From Pseudomonas sp. SG20056 (GTDB taxonomy: Bacteria; Pseudomonadota; Gammaproteobacteria; Pseudomonadales; Pseudomonadaceae), in the NCBI RefSeq assembly GCF_031764535.1, contig NZ_CP134499.1:558001-622000 (forward strand): a DNA stretch of 64,000 bases, read 5' to 3'. The notes under the pieces were generated by a model. It was not told where the DNA came from, ran no database searches, and saw only the letters and a list, made by a program, of their open reading frames with translations. Positions 51,282-60,984 of the stretch are shown here, piece by piece; within the stretch, counting starts at the first letter, position 1; the number at the start of each line of letters is the position of its first letter. Both the position numbers and the translations under genes were made by a program.

Positions 51282-52775
51282 ATGACCCGCGAAGAATTCC
51301 TGCGTTTAGCCGCTGCCGGCTATAACCGCATTCCTGTTGCCTGCGAAACCCTGGTGGATTTCGACACCCCGCTGTCCATTTATCTGAAGCTGGCCGATGA
51401 GGCCAACACTTACCTGCTGGAGTCCGTGCAGGGCGGTGAGAAGTGGGGGCGTTACTCCATCATTGGCCTGCCGGCACGCACCGTGTTGCGTGCGTACGAG
51501 CATGACGTAACCATCAGCGTCGACGGTGTCGAAGTGGAGCGTCATCACTGCGAAGACCCACTGGCCTTTGTCGAGCAGTTCAAAGATCGCTACAAGGTAC
51601 CGACGCTGGCAGGCTTGCCGCGCTTCAACGGCGGCCTGGTTGGCTACTTCGGCTATGACAGCGTGCGCTACGTCGAGCCCAAACTGGCCAAGGGCGTTAA
51701 CCCCGATGCCTTGGGAACACCGGACATTCTGCTGATGGTGTCCGATGCGGTGGTGGTGTTCGACAACCTGGCCGGCAAGATGCACGCCATCGTGCTGGTT
51801 GATCCGAGCGATGCCGATGCGCTGGAGCAGGGCCAAGCGCGCCTGCAGGAAATCCTGCACAAGCTGCGTCAGCCGATTACCCCGCGCCTGGGTGTGGATC
51901 TGGCCGCGCCGGCCGGTGCCGAGCCGGACTTTATTTCCAGCTTCAAGCGCGATGACTACGAAAATGCAGTCCAGGCGATCAAGGAGTACATCCTGGCGGG
52001 CGATTGCATGCAGGTGGTGATCTCGCAGCGCATGTCGATTCCGTTCACGGCCGCGCCGATTGATCTGTACCGCGCGCTGCGCTGCATCAACCCGACGCCT
52101 TATATGTACTTCTTCAACTTCGGCGACTTCCACGTGGTCGGCAGCTCGCCGGAGGTGTTGGTGCGCCTGGAAGATGGCTTGGTCACCGTGCGCCCGATTG
52201 CCGGCACCCGCCCGCGTGGTGCCAACGAGGAGGCTGACCTGGCCCTGGAAGAGGACCTGCTGTCCGATGCCAAGGAAGTCGCCGAGCACCTGATGCTGAT
52301 CGACCTGGGCCGTAACGATGTTGGTCGTGTGGCCAGCACCGGCAGCGTCAAACTGACCGAGAAGATGGTGATCGAGCGTTATTCCAACGTTATGCACATC
52401 GTCTCTAACGTCACCGGCCACCTTAAAGAAGGCCTGACGGCGATGGATGCGCTGCGCGCCATTCTGCCGGCGGGCACCTTGTCCGGCGCGCCGAAGATTC
52501 GCGCCATGGAAATCATCGATGAGCTGGAACCGGTCAAACGCGGTGTCTACGGCGGCGCCGTGGGCTACCTGGCGTGGAACGGCAATATGGACACCGCCAT
52601 CGCCATTCGTACTGCGGTGATCAAGGACGGCGAGCTGCACGTGCAGGCCGGTGCCGGCATTGTTGCCGACTCGGTGCCCGCGCTGGAGTGGGAGGAGACG
52701 CTGAACAAGCGTCGCGCCATGTTCCGTGCTGTGGCGCTCGCCGAGCAAACCGTTCCTGACCTGTCCACGCGCTGA
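51282..52775 (+). CDS. trpE: Anthranilate synthase component I
   Basis: A 497-residue chorismate-using enzyme, the first step of tryptophan synthesis, inhibited by tryptophan. It has the feedback-site motif [18 protein letters not shown], then the catalytic [19 protein letters not shown] and [17 protein letters not shown] segments. ATG 51282 follows GAGG. trpG starts 11 nt after its stop, so here trpE heads one operon, trpEGDC. Confidence 0.97.
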   Translation: MTREEFLRLAAAGYNRIPVACETLVDFDTPLSIYLKLADEANTYLLESVQGGEKWGRYSIIGLPARTVLRAYEHDVTISVDGVEVERHHCEDPLAFVEQFKDRYKVPTLAGLPRFNGGLVGYFGYDSVRYVEPKLAKGVNPDALGTPDILLMVSDAVVVFDNLAGKMHAIVLVDPSDADALEQGQARLQEILHKLRQPITPRLGVDLAAPAGAEPDFISSFKRDDYENAVQAIKEYILAGDCMQVVISQRMSIPFTAAPIDLYRALRCINPTPYMYFFNFGDFHVVGSSPEVLVRLEDGLVTVRPIAGTRPRGANEEADLALEEDLLSDAKEVAEHLMLIDLGRNDVGRVASTGSVKLTEKMVIERYSNVMHIVSNVTGHLKEGLTAMDALRAILPAGTLSGAPKIRAMEIIDELEPVKRGVYGGAVGYLAWNGNMDTAIAIRTAVIKDGELHVQAGAGIVADSVPALEWEETLNKRRAMFRAVALAEQTVPDLSTR

Positions 52776-52786
52776 GGAGTCCCGCC

Positions 52787-53380
52787 ATGCTTTTGATGAT
52801 CGATAACTACGACTCCTTCACCTACAACGTGGTGCAGTACCTGGGCGAGCTGGGCGCAGACGTGCATGTGATCCGCAATGATGAACTGTCGATTGCCGAG
52901 ATCGAGGCGCTTAAACCTGAGCGCATCGTGGTCTCGCCTGGCCCGTGCACGCCAACTGAAGCCGGGGTGTCCATTGAGGCAATTATGCATTTCGCCGGCA
53001 AGCTGCCGATTCTCGGTGTGTGCCTGGGCCACCAGAGCATCGGCCAGGCTTTCGGCGGCGATGTCGTGCGTGCGCGCCAGGTGATGCATGGCAAGACCAG
53101 CCCGGTGTTCCACCGCGATCTGGGCGTCTTTGCCGGCCTGAACAACCCGTTGACGGTGACCCGCTATCATTCCCTGGTGGTCAAGCGCGAAACCTTGCCG
53201 GACTGCCTGGAAATCACCGCCTGGACACAGCATGAAGATGGTTCGGTGGATGAGATCATGGGCCTGCGCCACAAGACCCTGCATATTGAGGGCGTGCAGT
53301 TCCACCCTGAGTCGATTCTCACCGAACAGGGCCACGAGCTGTTTGCCAACTTCCTCAAACAACAAGGAGGCCAGCGCTGA
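52787..53380 (+). CDS. trpG: Anthranilate synthase component II (glutamine amidotransferase)
   Basis: A 197-residue class I amidotransferase that supplies ammonia to Trp[21 protein letters not shown] start, catalytic Cys in GVCLGHQ (about residue 79), His/Glu in QFHPESI. It overlaps trpD by 1 nt. Confidence 0.97.
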   Translation: MLLMIDNYDSFTYNVVQYLGELGADVHVIRNDELSIAEIEALKPERIVVSPGPCTPTEAGVSIEAIMHFAGKLPILGVCLGHQSIGQAFGGDVVRARQVMHGKTSPVFHRDLGVFAGLNNPLTVTRYHSLVVKRETLPDCLEITAWTQHEDGSVDEIMGLRHKTLHIEGVQFHPESILTEQGHELFANFLKQQGGQR

Positions 53381-54429
53381 TGAACATCAAGGAAGCCCTC
53401 AATCGAGTGGTCAACCAGCTCGACCTGAGCACCGAAGAAATGCAGGACGTCATGCGCGAGATCATGACGGGCCAGTGCACGGATGCGCAGATCGGCGCCT
53501 TTCTGATGGGCATGCGCATGAAAAGCGAGACCATTGACGAGATCGTCGGTGCCGTTTCGGTCATGCGTGAGCTGGCCAGCCATGTGCACCTGCAGACCCT
53601 CGACCATGTGGTCGACGTGGTCGGCACCGGTGGCGATGGCGCGAATATCTTCAACGTATCGACCGCGGCGAGCTTTGTGGTTGCGGCTGCAGGCGGCAAG
53701 GTGGCCAAGCATGGCAACCGTGCGGTGTCGGGCAAGAGCGGCAGTGCCGACCTGCTCGAGGCGGCGGGTATTTACCTGAGCCTGACGCCGGAGCAGGTGG
53801 CGCGCTGCATCGAGAGCGTTGGCGTCGGCTTTATGTTTGCCCAGGTGCATCACTCGGCGATGAAGTATGCCGCTGTGCCACGTCGTGAGCTGGGCCTGCG
53901 CACCCTCTTCAATATGCTTGGCCCACTGACCAATCCGGCCGGGGTTAAGCATCAGGTGGTGGGCGTGTTCAGTCAGGCGCTGTGCCGGCCGCTTGCCGAA
54001 GTACTCAAGCGCCTCGGCAGCCAACACATCCTGGTGGTGCATTCGCGCGATGGCCTGGATGAATTCAGCCTGGCGTCGGCGACTCATGTCGCCGAATTGA
54101 AGGATGGGCTCATCACCGAATACGAAGTGCTGCCGGAAGACCTCGGGCTGAAGAGCCAGAGTTTGGTTGGCCTGGCGGTGGAAAGCCCGGAGGCCTCGTT
54201 GGCGCTGATTCGTGATGCCCTGACGAAGCGCAAGACCGAAGCCGGGCAGAAAGCGGCCGACATGATTGCCCTGAATGCCGGTGCGGCGCTGTATGCCGCG
54301 GACCTGGCGAGCAGTCTCAAGCAGGGTGTGCAGCTGGCCCATGACGCCTTGCACACCGGCCTGGCCTGGGAAAAATTGCAGGAGTTGGTGTCCTTTACCG
54401 CTGTATTCAAAGAGGAGAATGCCGGGTGA
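53380..54429 (+). CDS. trpD: Anthranilate phosphoribosyltransferase
   Basis: A 349-residue enzyme joining anthranilate and PRPP. It has the PRPP-binding [14 protein letters not shown], the [15 protein letters not shown] loop and LGPLTNPA. It is translationally coupled to trpG before it and trpC after it (4-nt overlap). Confidence 0.97.
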   Translation: MNIKEALNRVVNQLDLSTEEMQDVMREIMTGQCTDAQIGAFLMGMRMKSETIDEIVGAVSVMRELASHVHLQTLDHVVDVVGTGGDGANIFNVSTAASFVVAAAGGKVAKHGNRAVSGKSGSADLLEAAGIYLSLTPEQVARCIESVGVGFMFAQVHHSAMKYAAVPRRELGLRTLFNMLGPLTNPAGVKHQVVGVFSQALCRPLAEVLKRLGSQHILVVHSRDGLDEFSLASATHVAELKDGLITEYEVLPEDLGLKSQSLVGLAVESPEASLALIRDALTKRKTEAGQKAADMIALNAGAALYAADLASSLKQGVQLAHDALHTGLAWEKLQELVSFTAVFKEENAG

Positions 54430-55262
54430 GTATTCCAACCGTTCTGGAGAAGATTCTCGCGCGCAAGGCTGAAGAAGTCGCCGCGCGCCGCGCTGTTGTT
54501 TCGCTGGCCGAGCTTGAGCAGCAAGCCCGTAGCGCCGATCCGGTGCGCGGTTTTGCCGAGGCGCTGATCAGCCAGGCCAAGCGCAAGCAGCCGGCGGTGA
54601 TCGCTGAAATCAAAAAGGCCTCACCGAGCAAGGGCGTATTGCGTGAGCATTTTGTGCCGGCTGAGATTGCCCAGAGTTATCAGGCCGGCGGCGCCACCTG
54701 TCTGTCAGTGCTGACCGATATCGATTTCTTTCAGGGCTCCGATCGCTTCCTGCAGGACGCCCGTGCGGCGTGCTCGCTGCCGGTGATTCGCAAGGATTTC
54801 ATGATCGACCCGTACCAGATCGTCGAGGCCCGCGCACTGGGCGCAGACTGTGTGCTGCTGATCGTCTCGGCCCTGGAAGACGCACAAATGGCTGAGTTGG
54901 CGGCGACAGCCAAAGCTTTCGATCTCGATGTACTGGTGGAAGTGCATGACGGCGATGAGCTGGAGCGTGCGTTGAAAACCCTGGATACGCCGTTGGTGGG
55001 GATCAACAACCGTAATCTGCACACCTTCGAGCTGAGCCTGGAAACCACCCTTGACCTGCTGCCGCGGATTCCCCGTGACCGTCTGGTGGTGACCGAGAGC
55101 GGCATCCTCAACCGCGCGGATGTCGAACTGATGGAAATCAGCGAGGTGTATGCCTTTCTGGTCGGCGAGGCGTTTATGCGTGCCGATAATCCGGGGGCTG
55201 AGCTAGAGCGTCTGTTTTTTCCGGAGCGCAAGCGGGTGATCGCAGCACCGGATGTGGACTGA
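54426..55262 (+). CDS. trpC: Indole-3-glycerol-phosphate synthase
   Basis: A 278-residue TIM-barrel enzyme closing the indole ring. [12 protein letters not shown] (catalytic Lys), [24 protein letters not shown] and VTESGI are present. It begins with GTG 54426, inside the trpD stop region. It is the last gene of trpEGDC and is followed by a strong terminator. Confidence 0.97.
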   Translation: MSIPTVLEKILARKAEEVAARRAVVSLAELEQQARSADPVRGFAEALISQAKRKQPAVIAEIKKASPSKGVLREHFVPAEIAQSYQAGGATCLSVLTDIDFFQGSDRFLQDARAACSLPVIRKDFMIDPYQIVEARALGADCVLLIVSALEDAQMAELAATAKAFDLDVLVEVHDGDELERALKTLDTPLVGINNRNLHTFELSLETTLDLLPRIPRDRLVVTESGILNRADVELMEISEVYAFLVGEAFMRADNPGAELERLFFPERKRVIAAPDVD

Positions 55263-55276
55263 AACCACCAAACCAT

Positions 55277-55306
55277 AAAAAAGCCGACGCATGCGTCGGC
55301 TTTTTT
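55277..55306. terminator. Bidirectional terminator between trpC and vfr
   Basis: GCCGACGCATGCGTCGGC is an 18-nt perfect palindrome, flanked by A6 and T6, so it can end both trpC (+) and vfr (-) transcripts. Confidence 0.93.
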
Positions 55307-55324
55307 ATTTCTACGGCAGACGGT

Positions 55325-55969
55325 TCAGCGTGTGCCAAATACCACCATGGTCTTGCCTTTGACGCTGACCAGGCCCTGTTCTTCCAGGGCCTTGAGCACA
55401 CGACCGACCATCTCACGGGAGCAGCCGACGATGCGGCCGATTTCCTGGCGGGTGATTTTGATCTGCATGCCGTCCGGGTGAGTCATGGCGTCGGGTTGCT
55501 TGCACAGGTCCAGCAGGGTGCGCGCAACGCGACCGGTGACGTCTAGAAAGGCCAGGTCGCCCACTTTGCGCGTGGTGTTGCGCAGGCGTTCGGCCATCTG
55601 GCTGCCCAGGGCATAGAGAATGTCCGGGTCCTGCTGGGTGAGTTCGCGAAACTTGGCGTAGCTCAGCTCCGCCACTTCGCACTCGGTCTTGGCGCGCACC
55701 CAGGCACTGCGTTCTTTTTCGGCGCCGTCCTTTTCGAACAGGCCCATTTCTCCGAAGAAGTCGCCGGAGTTGAGGTAAGCGATGATCATTTCCCGACCAT
55801 CATCGTCTTCGATCAGGATAGTGACCGACCCTTTGACGATGAAGAACAGCGTTTCGCAGCGATCGCCCGCATAGATTATGGTGCTCTTGGCGGTATAGCG
55901 ACGGCGGTGGCAATGCGCGAGAAGCTTGTCGAGATTTTTTATTTTAGGTGTGAGGGTAATAGCTACCAT
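55325..55969 (-). CDS. vfr: Vfr, cAMP-receptor-type global regulator
   Basis: A 214-residue CRP/Vfr protein. The N-terminal cyclic-nucleotide domain shows [11 protein letters not shown] and ERSAWVRAK (phosphate-binding cassette). A central dimer helix follows, and the C-terminal HTH is [20 protein letters not shown]. In P. aeruginosa Vfr with cAMP controls virulence, type IV pili and quorum sensing. Position beside trpC is conserved. The 233-bp upstream gap to the osmC gene should hold its promoter, but I could not assign one securely. Confidence 0.95.
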   Translation of the reverse strand: MVAITLTPKIKNLDKLLAHCHRRRYTAKSTIIYAGDRCETLFFIVKGSVTILIEDDDGREMIIAYLNSGDFFGEMGLFEKDGAEKERSAWVRAKTECEVAELSYAKFRELTQQDPDILYALGSQMAERLRNTTRKVGDLAFLDVTGRVARTLLDLCKQPDAMTHPDGMQIKITRQEIGRIVGCSREMVGRVLKALEEQGLVSVKGKTMVVFGTR

Positions 55970-56202
55970 GCCTGAATCCCGAATTTATAAAGGTAAGCCG
56001 TTGTGCGGCTGAAGTTCTAATAATAGTTATCTGTACAAGTGTGCCAGTAAATCGCTATCTGCTTAACCACCAGCCCAAGAGTAGGTGTTGTTTTGCGACC
56101 TGGCTAACACTCAGCGGCGAGCTTTTGGCTCTCTTGGCACCCAAAGAGGTTGTAGCGGTGCTGTGCTAAGCTGCCTTCCTTTTTAACAGCGGAGCCCGAG
56201 TA

Positions 56203-56628
56203 ATGAAAGCGCGTATTCAATGGGCAGGCGAAGCCCTGTTTATCGGAGAGTCGGGCAGCGGCCATGCGGTGGTAATGGATGGCCCGCCAGAGAGCGGTGG
56301 ACGTAACCTGGGTGTGCGGCCAATGGAGATGGTGCTGATTGGTCTGGGTGGCTGCAGCAACTTTGATGTGGTCAGCATCCTGAAGAAATCCCGCCAGGCG
56401 GTAGAAAGCTGCGAAGCCTTTCTGGAGGCCGAGCGCGCCACGGAAGAGCCCAAGGTGTTTACCAAGATCCACCTGCATTTCGTGGTCAAGGGCCGTGGTT
56501 TGAAGGAGGCTCAGGTCAAGCGTGCGGTTGAACTGTCGGCCGAAAAGTACTGCTCGGCCTCGATTATGCTGGGCCGCGGCGGCGTCGAGATCAGCCACGA
56601 CTACGAGATTATCGAGTTGGGCGAGTAA
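56203..56628 (+). CDS. OsmC-family protein
   Basis: A 141-residue OsmC/Ohr-fold protein. The two redox cysteines lie in GGCSNFDVVSIL (about residue 49) and EKYCSAS (about residue 119), the usual spacing for a peroxide-reducing pair, although this subgroup (YhfA-like) has no firm substrate. In P. aeruginosa speD follows this gene. Here it is directly followed by a terminator and convergent coq7. Confidence 0.9.
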   Translation: MKARIQWAGEALFIGESGSGHAVVMDGPPESGGRNLGVRPMEMVLIGLGGCSNFDVVSILKKSRQAVESCEAFLEAERATEEPKVFTKIHLHFVVKGRGLKEAQVKRAVELSAEKYCSASIMLGRGGVEISHDYEIIELGE

Positions 56629-56649
56629 GCGGTTGCAGATACCTCGTGG

Positions 56650-56683
56650 CACAGAAAAGGGCACCTCGGTGCCCTTTTCTGTG
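56650..56683. terminator. Bidirectional terminator between the osmC-like gene and coq7
   Basis: CACAGAAAAGGGCACC and GGTGCCCTTTTCTGTG form a 16-bp perfect stem with a 2-nt apex. The A4/T4 inside the stem provides a T-run for both strands. Confidence 0.85.
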
Positions 56684-56697
56684 CCTGCGATTCAGTT

Positions 56698-57345
56698 CTA
56701 TACGCGGTAGGTAGTGCTGGTCATGACCTTGGCCAGCAAGCTCATGCCGAACTTCACCGGCGCCGGGAAGCGCAAGCCGCCGGCGTCCAGTGCGTTGCAG
56801 GCATGCTGCTCTTCATCGACACGCATCTGTTCGAGAATCGCCCGGGATTTCTGGTCTTCCAGCGGGATCTGCTGCAGGTGTTCATCGAGGTGTTTGACCA
56901 CCTGATCTTCGGTGGCGGCGACAAAACCCAGGCTGACCTTGTCGCTGATCAGCCCGGCCGCAGCGCCGACACCGAAAGACAGGCCGTAGAACAGCGGATT
57001 GAGAATGCTCGGTTGGCTGCCCAGCTGACGGATGCGCTGTTCGCACCAGGCCAGATGGTCAATTTCCTCATCGGCGGCATGCTCCATCGCCTCGCGTACC
57101 TGGGGCAACTTGGCGGTCAGCGCCTGGCCCTGGTACAGCGCCTGGGCGCAGACCTCACCGGTATGGTTGATGCGCATCAGCCCGGCCACATGCTGGGCCT
57201 GGCGCTCGTCCAGCTCGGCCTCCGGCTGCACGATCGCTGGTGACGGCCGTGTCGGCTGACCGCTGAACGGCAGCAGGGTGCGCAGGGCCGCATCGGCTTG
57301 CAGCAGCAGGCGATCAACAGGTGAGAAGTGACGTTCGCTGGCCAT
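56698..57345 (-). CDS. coq7: Demethoxyubiquinone hydroxylase Coq7
   Basis: A 215-residue membrane-associated di-iron monooxygenase for ubiquinone synthesis. Iron ligands are in [19 protein letters not shown] and the later DEEQHA segment. A hydrophobic [17 protein letters not shown] stretch likely docks at the membrane. Confidence 0.95.
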   Translation of the reverse strand: MASERHFSPVDRLLLQADAALRTLLPFSGQPTRPSPAIVQPEAELDERQAQHVAGLMRINHTGEVCAQALYQGQALTAKLPQVREAMEHAADEEIDHLAWCEQRIRQLGSQPSILNPLFYGLSFGVGAAAGLISDKVSLGFVAATEDQVVKHLDEHLQQIPLEDQKSRAILEQMRVDEEQHACNALDAGGLRFPAPVKFGMSLLAKVMTSTTYRV

Positions 57346-57438
57346 AAGGACCTCCGGCGATGATGACGGCGTTCAGTTTACTCCACGCGCGGTAGAAGGT
57401 CTGTTGACGTTTCGTCGCAGCCTCGCCGCGCGTCGGCC

Positions 57439-58272
57439 TCACGGCAATTCACGCAGCACGCGAAACCCCAGAGCGTAGTCCTTGTGCTGCGGTTGTTTCA
57501 TATCGCGCTGGCTGCTGCGCAGGTAGCTCGGGCCGCTGTTCCAGGCGCCGCCACGCACTACCCGCGGGCTTTTATCGAGCAGGCTGGCCGCCTGTTGCTC
57601 GCTGCCGTCGAAGGGACTGGCAAAGCGCGAGGCGGTCCATTCCCAGACATTGCCGGCGGTGTCATGCAGGCCGAAGGCATTGGCGGCGAACTGGCCGACA
57701 CGTTCGGTCTTACTCTGGATCAGCCGCGAGGTGGCGCAGCCGCGGCAATGTGCGCGCGGTCGGGTTTCCGGGCTGTCGAGCTGCTCACCCCACCAGTAAT
57801 AACTGGTGCTGCCGGCGCGAGCGGCGTACTCCCACTCGGCTTCGGTGGGCAGGCGATAACGCTGGCCGGTGACCTTCGATAACCATTGGCTGTAGGCCAC
57901 GGCCTGATGCCAGGACACATGGATCACCGGTCGTTGTGCCGACAGGCCCCAGCCTTCGTTATCCGGCATCGCCGTGGCGGTCGCTTCGGCGTAGTGCTGC
58001 CAGTCGCTAAACGTCACTTCATGGCGGCCGATGGCGAAGGGGTGGCTGATTTCGATCGGCGTCAGCGGGCGTTCGTTATGGTTGCCGCGGCCACTGTGAT
58101 CACCCAGCAGATAGTGCCCGGCCGGCACCACAACCAGCTGCGGCCCTTGCTGGTCCAGGGGCAAGGCGTCGCTGAATACGCTGCCAGGCGTATGCGCCTG
58201 CGCTGGATTGCCAATCAGCAGGGCGAGCATGGTCAGTGCGCCGAATAATGAACGACTCAACCCGGAGGCCAT
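57439..58272 (-). CDS. Exported sulfatase-modifying-factor (SUMF1/FGE-fold) protein
   Basis: A 277-residue protein with a signal peptide (LFGALTMLALLIGNPAQA) and an FGE-sulfatase domain: VVVPAGHYLLGDHSG, RPVIHVSWHQAVAYSQWL, RLPTEAEWEYAARAG, GNVWEWTASR and VVRGGAW with GFRVLREL. The Cys pair in HCRGC is not clearly the copper-binding pair of true FGE, so formylglycine activity is doubtful and a binding or activator role is possible. It overlaps the HIT gene end by 16 nt. I do not recall it at this place in P. aeruginosa. Confidence 0.85.
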   Translation of the reverse strand: MASGLSRSLFGALTMLALLIGNPAQAHTPGSVFSDALPLDQQGPQLVVVPAGHYLLGDHSGRGNHNERPLTPIEISHPFAIGRHEVTFSDWQHYAEATATAMPDNEGWGLSAQRPVIHVSWHQAVAYSQWLSKVTGQRYRLPTEAEWEYAARAGSTSYYWWGEQLDSPETRPRAHCRGCATSRLIQSKTERVGQFAANAFGLHDTAGNVWEWTASRFASPFDGSEQQAASLLDKSPRVVRGGAWNSGPSYLRSSQRDMKQPQHKDYALGFRVLRELP

Positions 58273-58595
58273 GCCATTTGCCGCTGACCCAGCACGTGCA
58301 TATGGATGTGATGCACCGTCTGGCCGCCAAGGTCATTGCAGTTCATCACCACGCGAAAGCCTTCCTCGCAGCCTTGTTCCTTGGCCAGGTGCTGAGCCGT
58401 AAAGAGAATATGCCCAGCGAGCGGCTTGTCTGTCTCACCCAGGTCATTGAGAGTGCTGATGTGTTTTTTCGGGATAACCAGAAAGTGCACCGGTGCCTGT
58501 GGGCCAATATCGTGAAAGGCCACCACCTGATCATCTTCATAAAGCTTGCGCGCCGGTATTTCACCAGCGACGATCTTGCAAAACAGACAGTCCAT
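58257..58595 (-). CDS. HIT-family nucleotide hydrolase (HinT-like)
   Basis: A 112-residue histidine-triad protein: CLFCKIVAGEIPA start and the HxHxH motif in VHHIHMHVLG. It would cleave adenosine phosphoramidates. ATG 58595 (MDCLFCK) fits family starts. It is divergent from the AAA ATPase gene. Confidence 0.94.
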   Translation of the reverse strand: MDCLFCKIVAGEIPARKLYEDDQVVAFHDIGPQAPVHFLVIPKKHISTLNDLGETDKPLAGHILFTAQHLAKEQGCEEGFRVVMNCNDLGGQTVHHIHMHVLGQRQMAWPPG

Positions 58596-58650
58596 GGACA
58601 GTCCCCAGGCCATTCAAAAGAGGGCCGAGTTTAGTAGACAAGGAGTGTGG

Positions 58651-60132
58651 GTGAAAAACGATATTCATGATCTGGGTCTGGTGTTGGACTCCAAGACCAA
58701 GCTGGTGCTGATCGAATCCTGGGATGAGCCGCGGGTGCTGGAAACCCTGACCGGTCTCGCCGTGCGCCGTGGCCTTGGCTTGCAGGTGTGGTCGGTAACC
58801 GAGGGTTTGCAGCGTGTGGGCTATTCCATTAAGGAACCGGTCGACAGCACGACACTTGAGCCGGAAACCGCGCTGCGCATGATCAAAGCTGATACGCAGC
58901 CGACGCTGTATGTGATGTGCGACCTGCATCCGTTTCTTGAGGACAACCCCAAGCTGGTGCGCCTGCTCAAGGAAATCGCCATGAGCGAGTCGCCCAGCAA
59001 GCCGACGCTGGTGCTGGTGTCCTATGCCTGCAAGTTGCCACCTGAGGTGCAGCGTTATGCTTCGCGCTTCAGCCTGTCGCTTCCCTCCGAGGAAGAGCTG
59101 CTGGCCATCGTGCGTGACGAAGCCACGGGCTGGAGTGCGCGCAACCGCAATGCTCGGGTACGCACCGACAACCGCACCTTGCAACAAGTGGTGAAAAACC
59201 TGCGTGGTCTCAGCCATGCCGAAGCCCGTGCGCTTGCGCGCAATGTGATCTGCGATGACGGCGCGATTACTCAGGAAGATTTGCCGGAGCTGAACAAGAC
59301 CAAATTCAAGCTGCTCGATCTCGATGGCGTGTTGAGTTTCGAGTACGACACCGCACGTTTCGCCGAGGTCGGTGGGCTGAGCAATCTCAAGCGCTGGCTG
59401 GGTGATCGGCAAAGCATCTTTCTCGAAGGCAAAGGCGTTGATCTACCTAAAGGTGTGTTGCTGGTAGGGGTGCAGGGTGGTGGTAAGAGTCTGGCCGCCA
59501 AGGCCATTGCTGGTCTGTGGGGGTTGCCTCTACTGCGCCTGGACTTTGCCTGCCTGTACAACAAGTTTTTCGGCGAGACCGAACGCAACCTGCGTGAAGC
59601 GCTCAAGCTGGCTGAGCAGATGGCGCCCTGTGTGTTGTGGATGGACGAGATCGAGAAGGGCCTGGCCAGCGGTGACCATGATGGTGGCGTCAGCCAGCGC
59701 GTACTCGGCACCCTGCTGACCTGGATGGCCGAGCGCAAGGCGCCGGTATTTATGGTGGCTACGGCCAACGTGATTTCTCGGCTACCGCCGGAGCTGGTGC
59801 GTAAAGGCCGTTTCGATGAGCTGTTCTTTGTCGATTTGCCGGACGCGGCGGTGCGGGCGGACATCTTCCGTATTCACCTGGCGCGACGTGAGCTGGATGT
59901 AACGGGCTTTGATCTGGGCCAGTTGGCCGCCGCTTGCGATGGCTTTTCTGGCGCGGAGATCGAGCAGGCGGTGGTCAGTGCCCTGTATGCCGCGCAAGCC
60001 CAGCAACAAACGGTCAATCAGGCATTGCTGTTGCAGAGCATTCAAGGCACCGCGCCGCTGTCGGTGGTGATGGCCGAAGACCTTGCGGCGTTGCGCGCCT
60101 GGGCGGACGGCCGCACGGTTAATGCCGGCTAG
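58651..60132 (+). CDS. AAA-family ATPase
   Basis: A 493-residue protein with an N-terminal domain of about 220 residues of unknown role (LGLVLDSKTKLVLIESWDEP), then an AAA+ module: Walker A GVQGGGKS, Walker B VLWMDEIEKGL, and the second-region arginine-finger-type PPELVRKGRFDE. It resembles FtsH/Cdc48-like remodelling ATPases without a protease domain. GTG 58651 with AAGGAG six bases upstream is the start. Conserved in pseudomonads (PA0657 position), function undefined. Confidence 0.88.
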   Translation: MKNDIHDLGLVLDSKTKLVLIESWDEPRVLETLTGLAVRRGLGLQVWSVTEGLQRVGYSIKEPVDSTTLEPETALRMIKADTQPTLYVMCDLHPFLEDNPKLVRLLKEIAMSESPSKPTLVLVSYACKLPPEVQRYASRFSLSLPSEEELLAIVRDEATGWSARNRNARVRTDNRTLQQVVKNLRGLSHAEARALARNVICDDGAITQEDLPELNKTKFKLLDLDGVLSFEYDTARFAEVGGLSNLKRWLGDRQSIFLEGKGVDLPKGVLLVGVQGGGKSLAAKAIAGLWGLPLLRLDFACLYNKFFGETERNLREALKLAEQMAPCVLWMDEIEKGLASGDHDGGVSQRVLGTLLTWMAERKAPVFMVATANVISRLPPELVRKGRFDELFFVDLPDAAVRADIFRIHLARRELDVTGFDLGQLAAACDGFSGAEIEQAVVSALYAAQAQQQTVNQALLLQSIQGTAPLSVVMAEDLAALRAWADGRTVNAG

Positions 60133-60927
60133 CTAGGCTGCCGGCTTGCCGAACTGGCGATTCAGTCGTGCACTGATCCGGCGGACCAGCCAGCGCGGTG
60201 CCAGGCGCGGGCTGAGGGCGAGCAGGCGGTTGCGCCAGCCCGGGATGATGAGTGCGCGATTTTTCTCCAGGGCTTTAACCGTGATCAGTGCCACTTCTTC
60301 GCAGCTCATCATCAGTTTGCTGCCTTGCAGGGCTTTGACGTCCATGCTGGCGCTGCGGAAGAACGCACTGCGAGTGGGGCCTGGGCAGAGTACGGAGACT
60401 TTCACGCCGTCGGCTTTCAGCTCCTCGCGCAGGCCTTCAGAGAAGTGCAGCACATAGGCTTTGCTGGCGTAGTAGTTGCTCATGCCCGGCCCTGGCTGAA
60501 AGCCTGCGACCGAGGCGACGTTAAGAATCTGCCCGCTGCCCTGGCCGGCCATGATGGTGCCGATGGCGTGGCAGAGACGGGCGAGTGCCAGGATATTCAG
60601 TTCGATCAGTTGCTGCTCGCGGGCCCAGTCCTGGGCCACATAAGCACCCGAGGTGCCGATACCGGCGTTGTTCACCAGTAAATCGATAGTGCGTTCGCCT
60701 TGCTCCAGTTCATGCAGCAGACCGCTGACCTGCAGTGGTTGGCTGAGGTCGCAGACGCGGAACAGCACCTCCACGGAAAAGCGTTGAGTCAGTTCGCAGG
60801 CAATGCTTTCCAGTGCGTCGCGCTGGCGCGCCACCAGAATCAGATTGCGGCCACGCCGTGCCAGGGCTTCTGCCAGGGCCAGGCCAATGCCACTGGAGGC
60901 TCCGGTAATTAGCGCGTAACGGGTCAT
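60133..60927 (-). CDS. Short-chain dehydrogenase/reductase
   Basis: A 264-residue classical SDR: cofactor motif TGASSGIG, NNAG, catalytic Ser in NVASVAG and YxxxK in NYYASK. An Arg after the first strand suggests NADP(H). Substrate unknown. ATG 60927 has GGAGA upstream. It ends adjacent to the convergent AAA ATPase stop, with no gap. Confidence 0.92.
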   Translation of the reverse strand: MTRYALITGASSGIGLALAEALARRGRNLILVARQRDALESIACELTQRFSVEVLFRVCDLSQPLQVSGLLHELEQGERTIDLLVNNAGIGTSGAYVAQDWAREQQLIELNILALARLCHAIGTIMAGQGSGQILNVASVAGFQPGPGMSNYYASKAYVLHFSEGLREELKADGVKVSVLCPGPTRSAFFRSASMDVKALQGSKLMMSCEEVALITVKALEKNRALIIPGWRNRLLALSPRLAPRWLVRRISARLNRQFGKPAA

Positions 60928-60984
60928 AGGGTTCTCCGTGATGGGGCCTTTCGACCCCATGTACCGCGCAAGGTTGCGAGAGGG

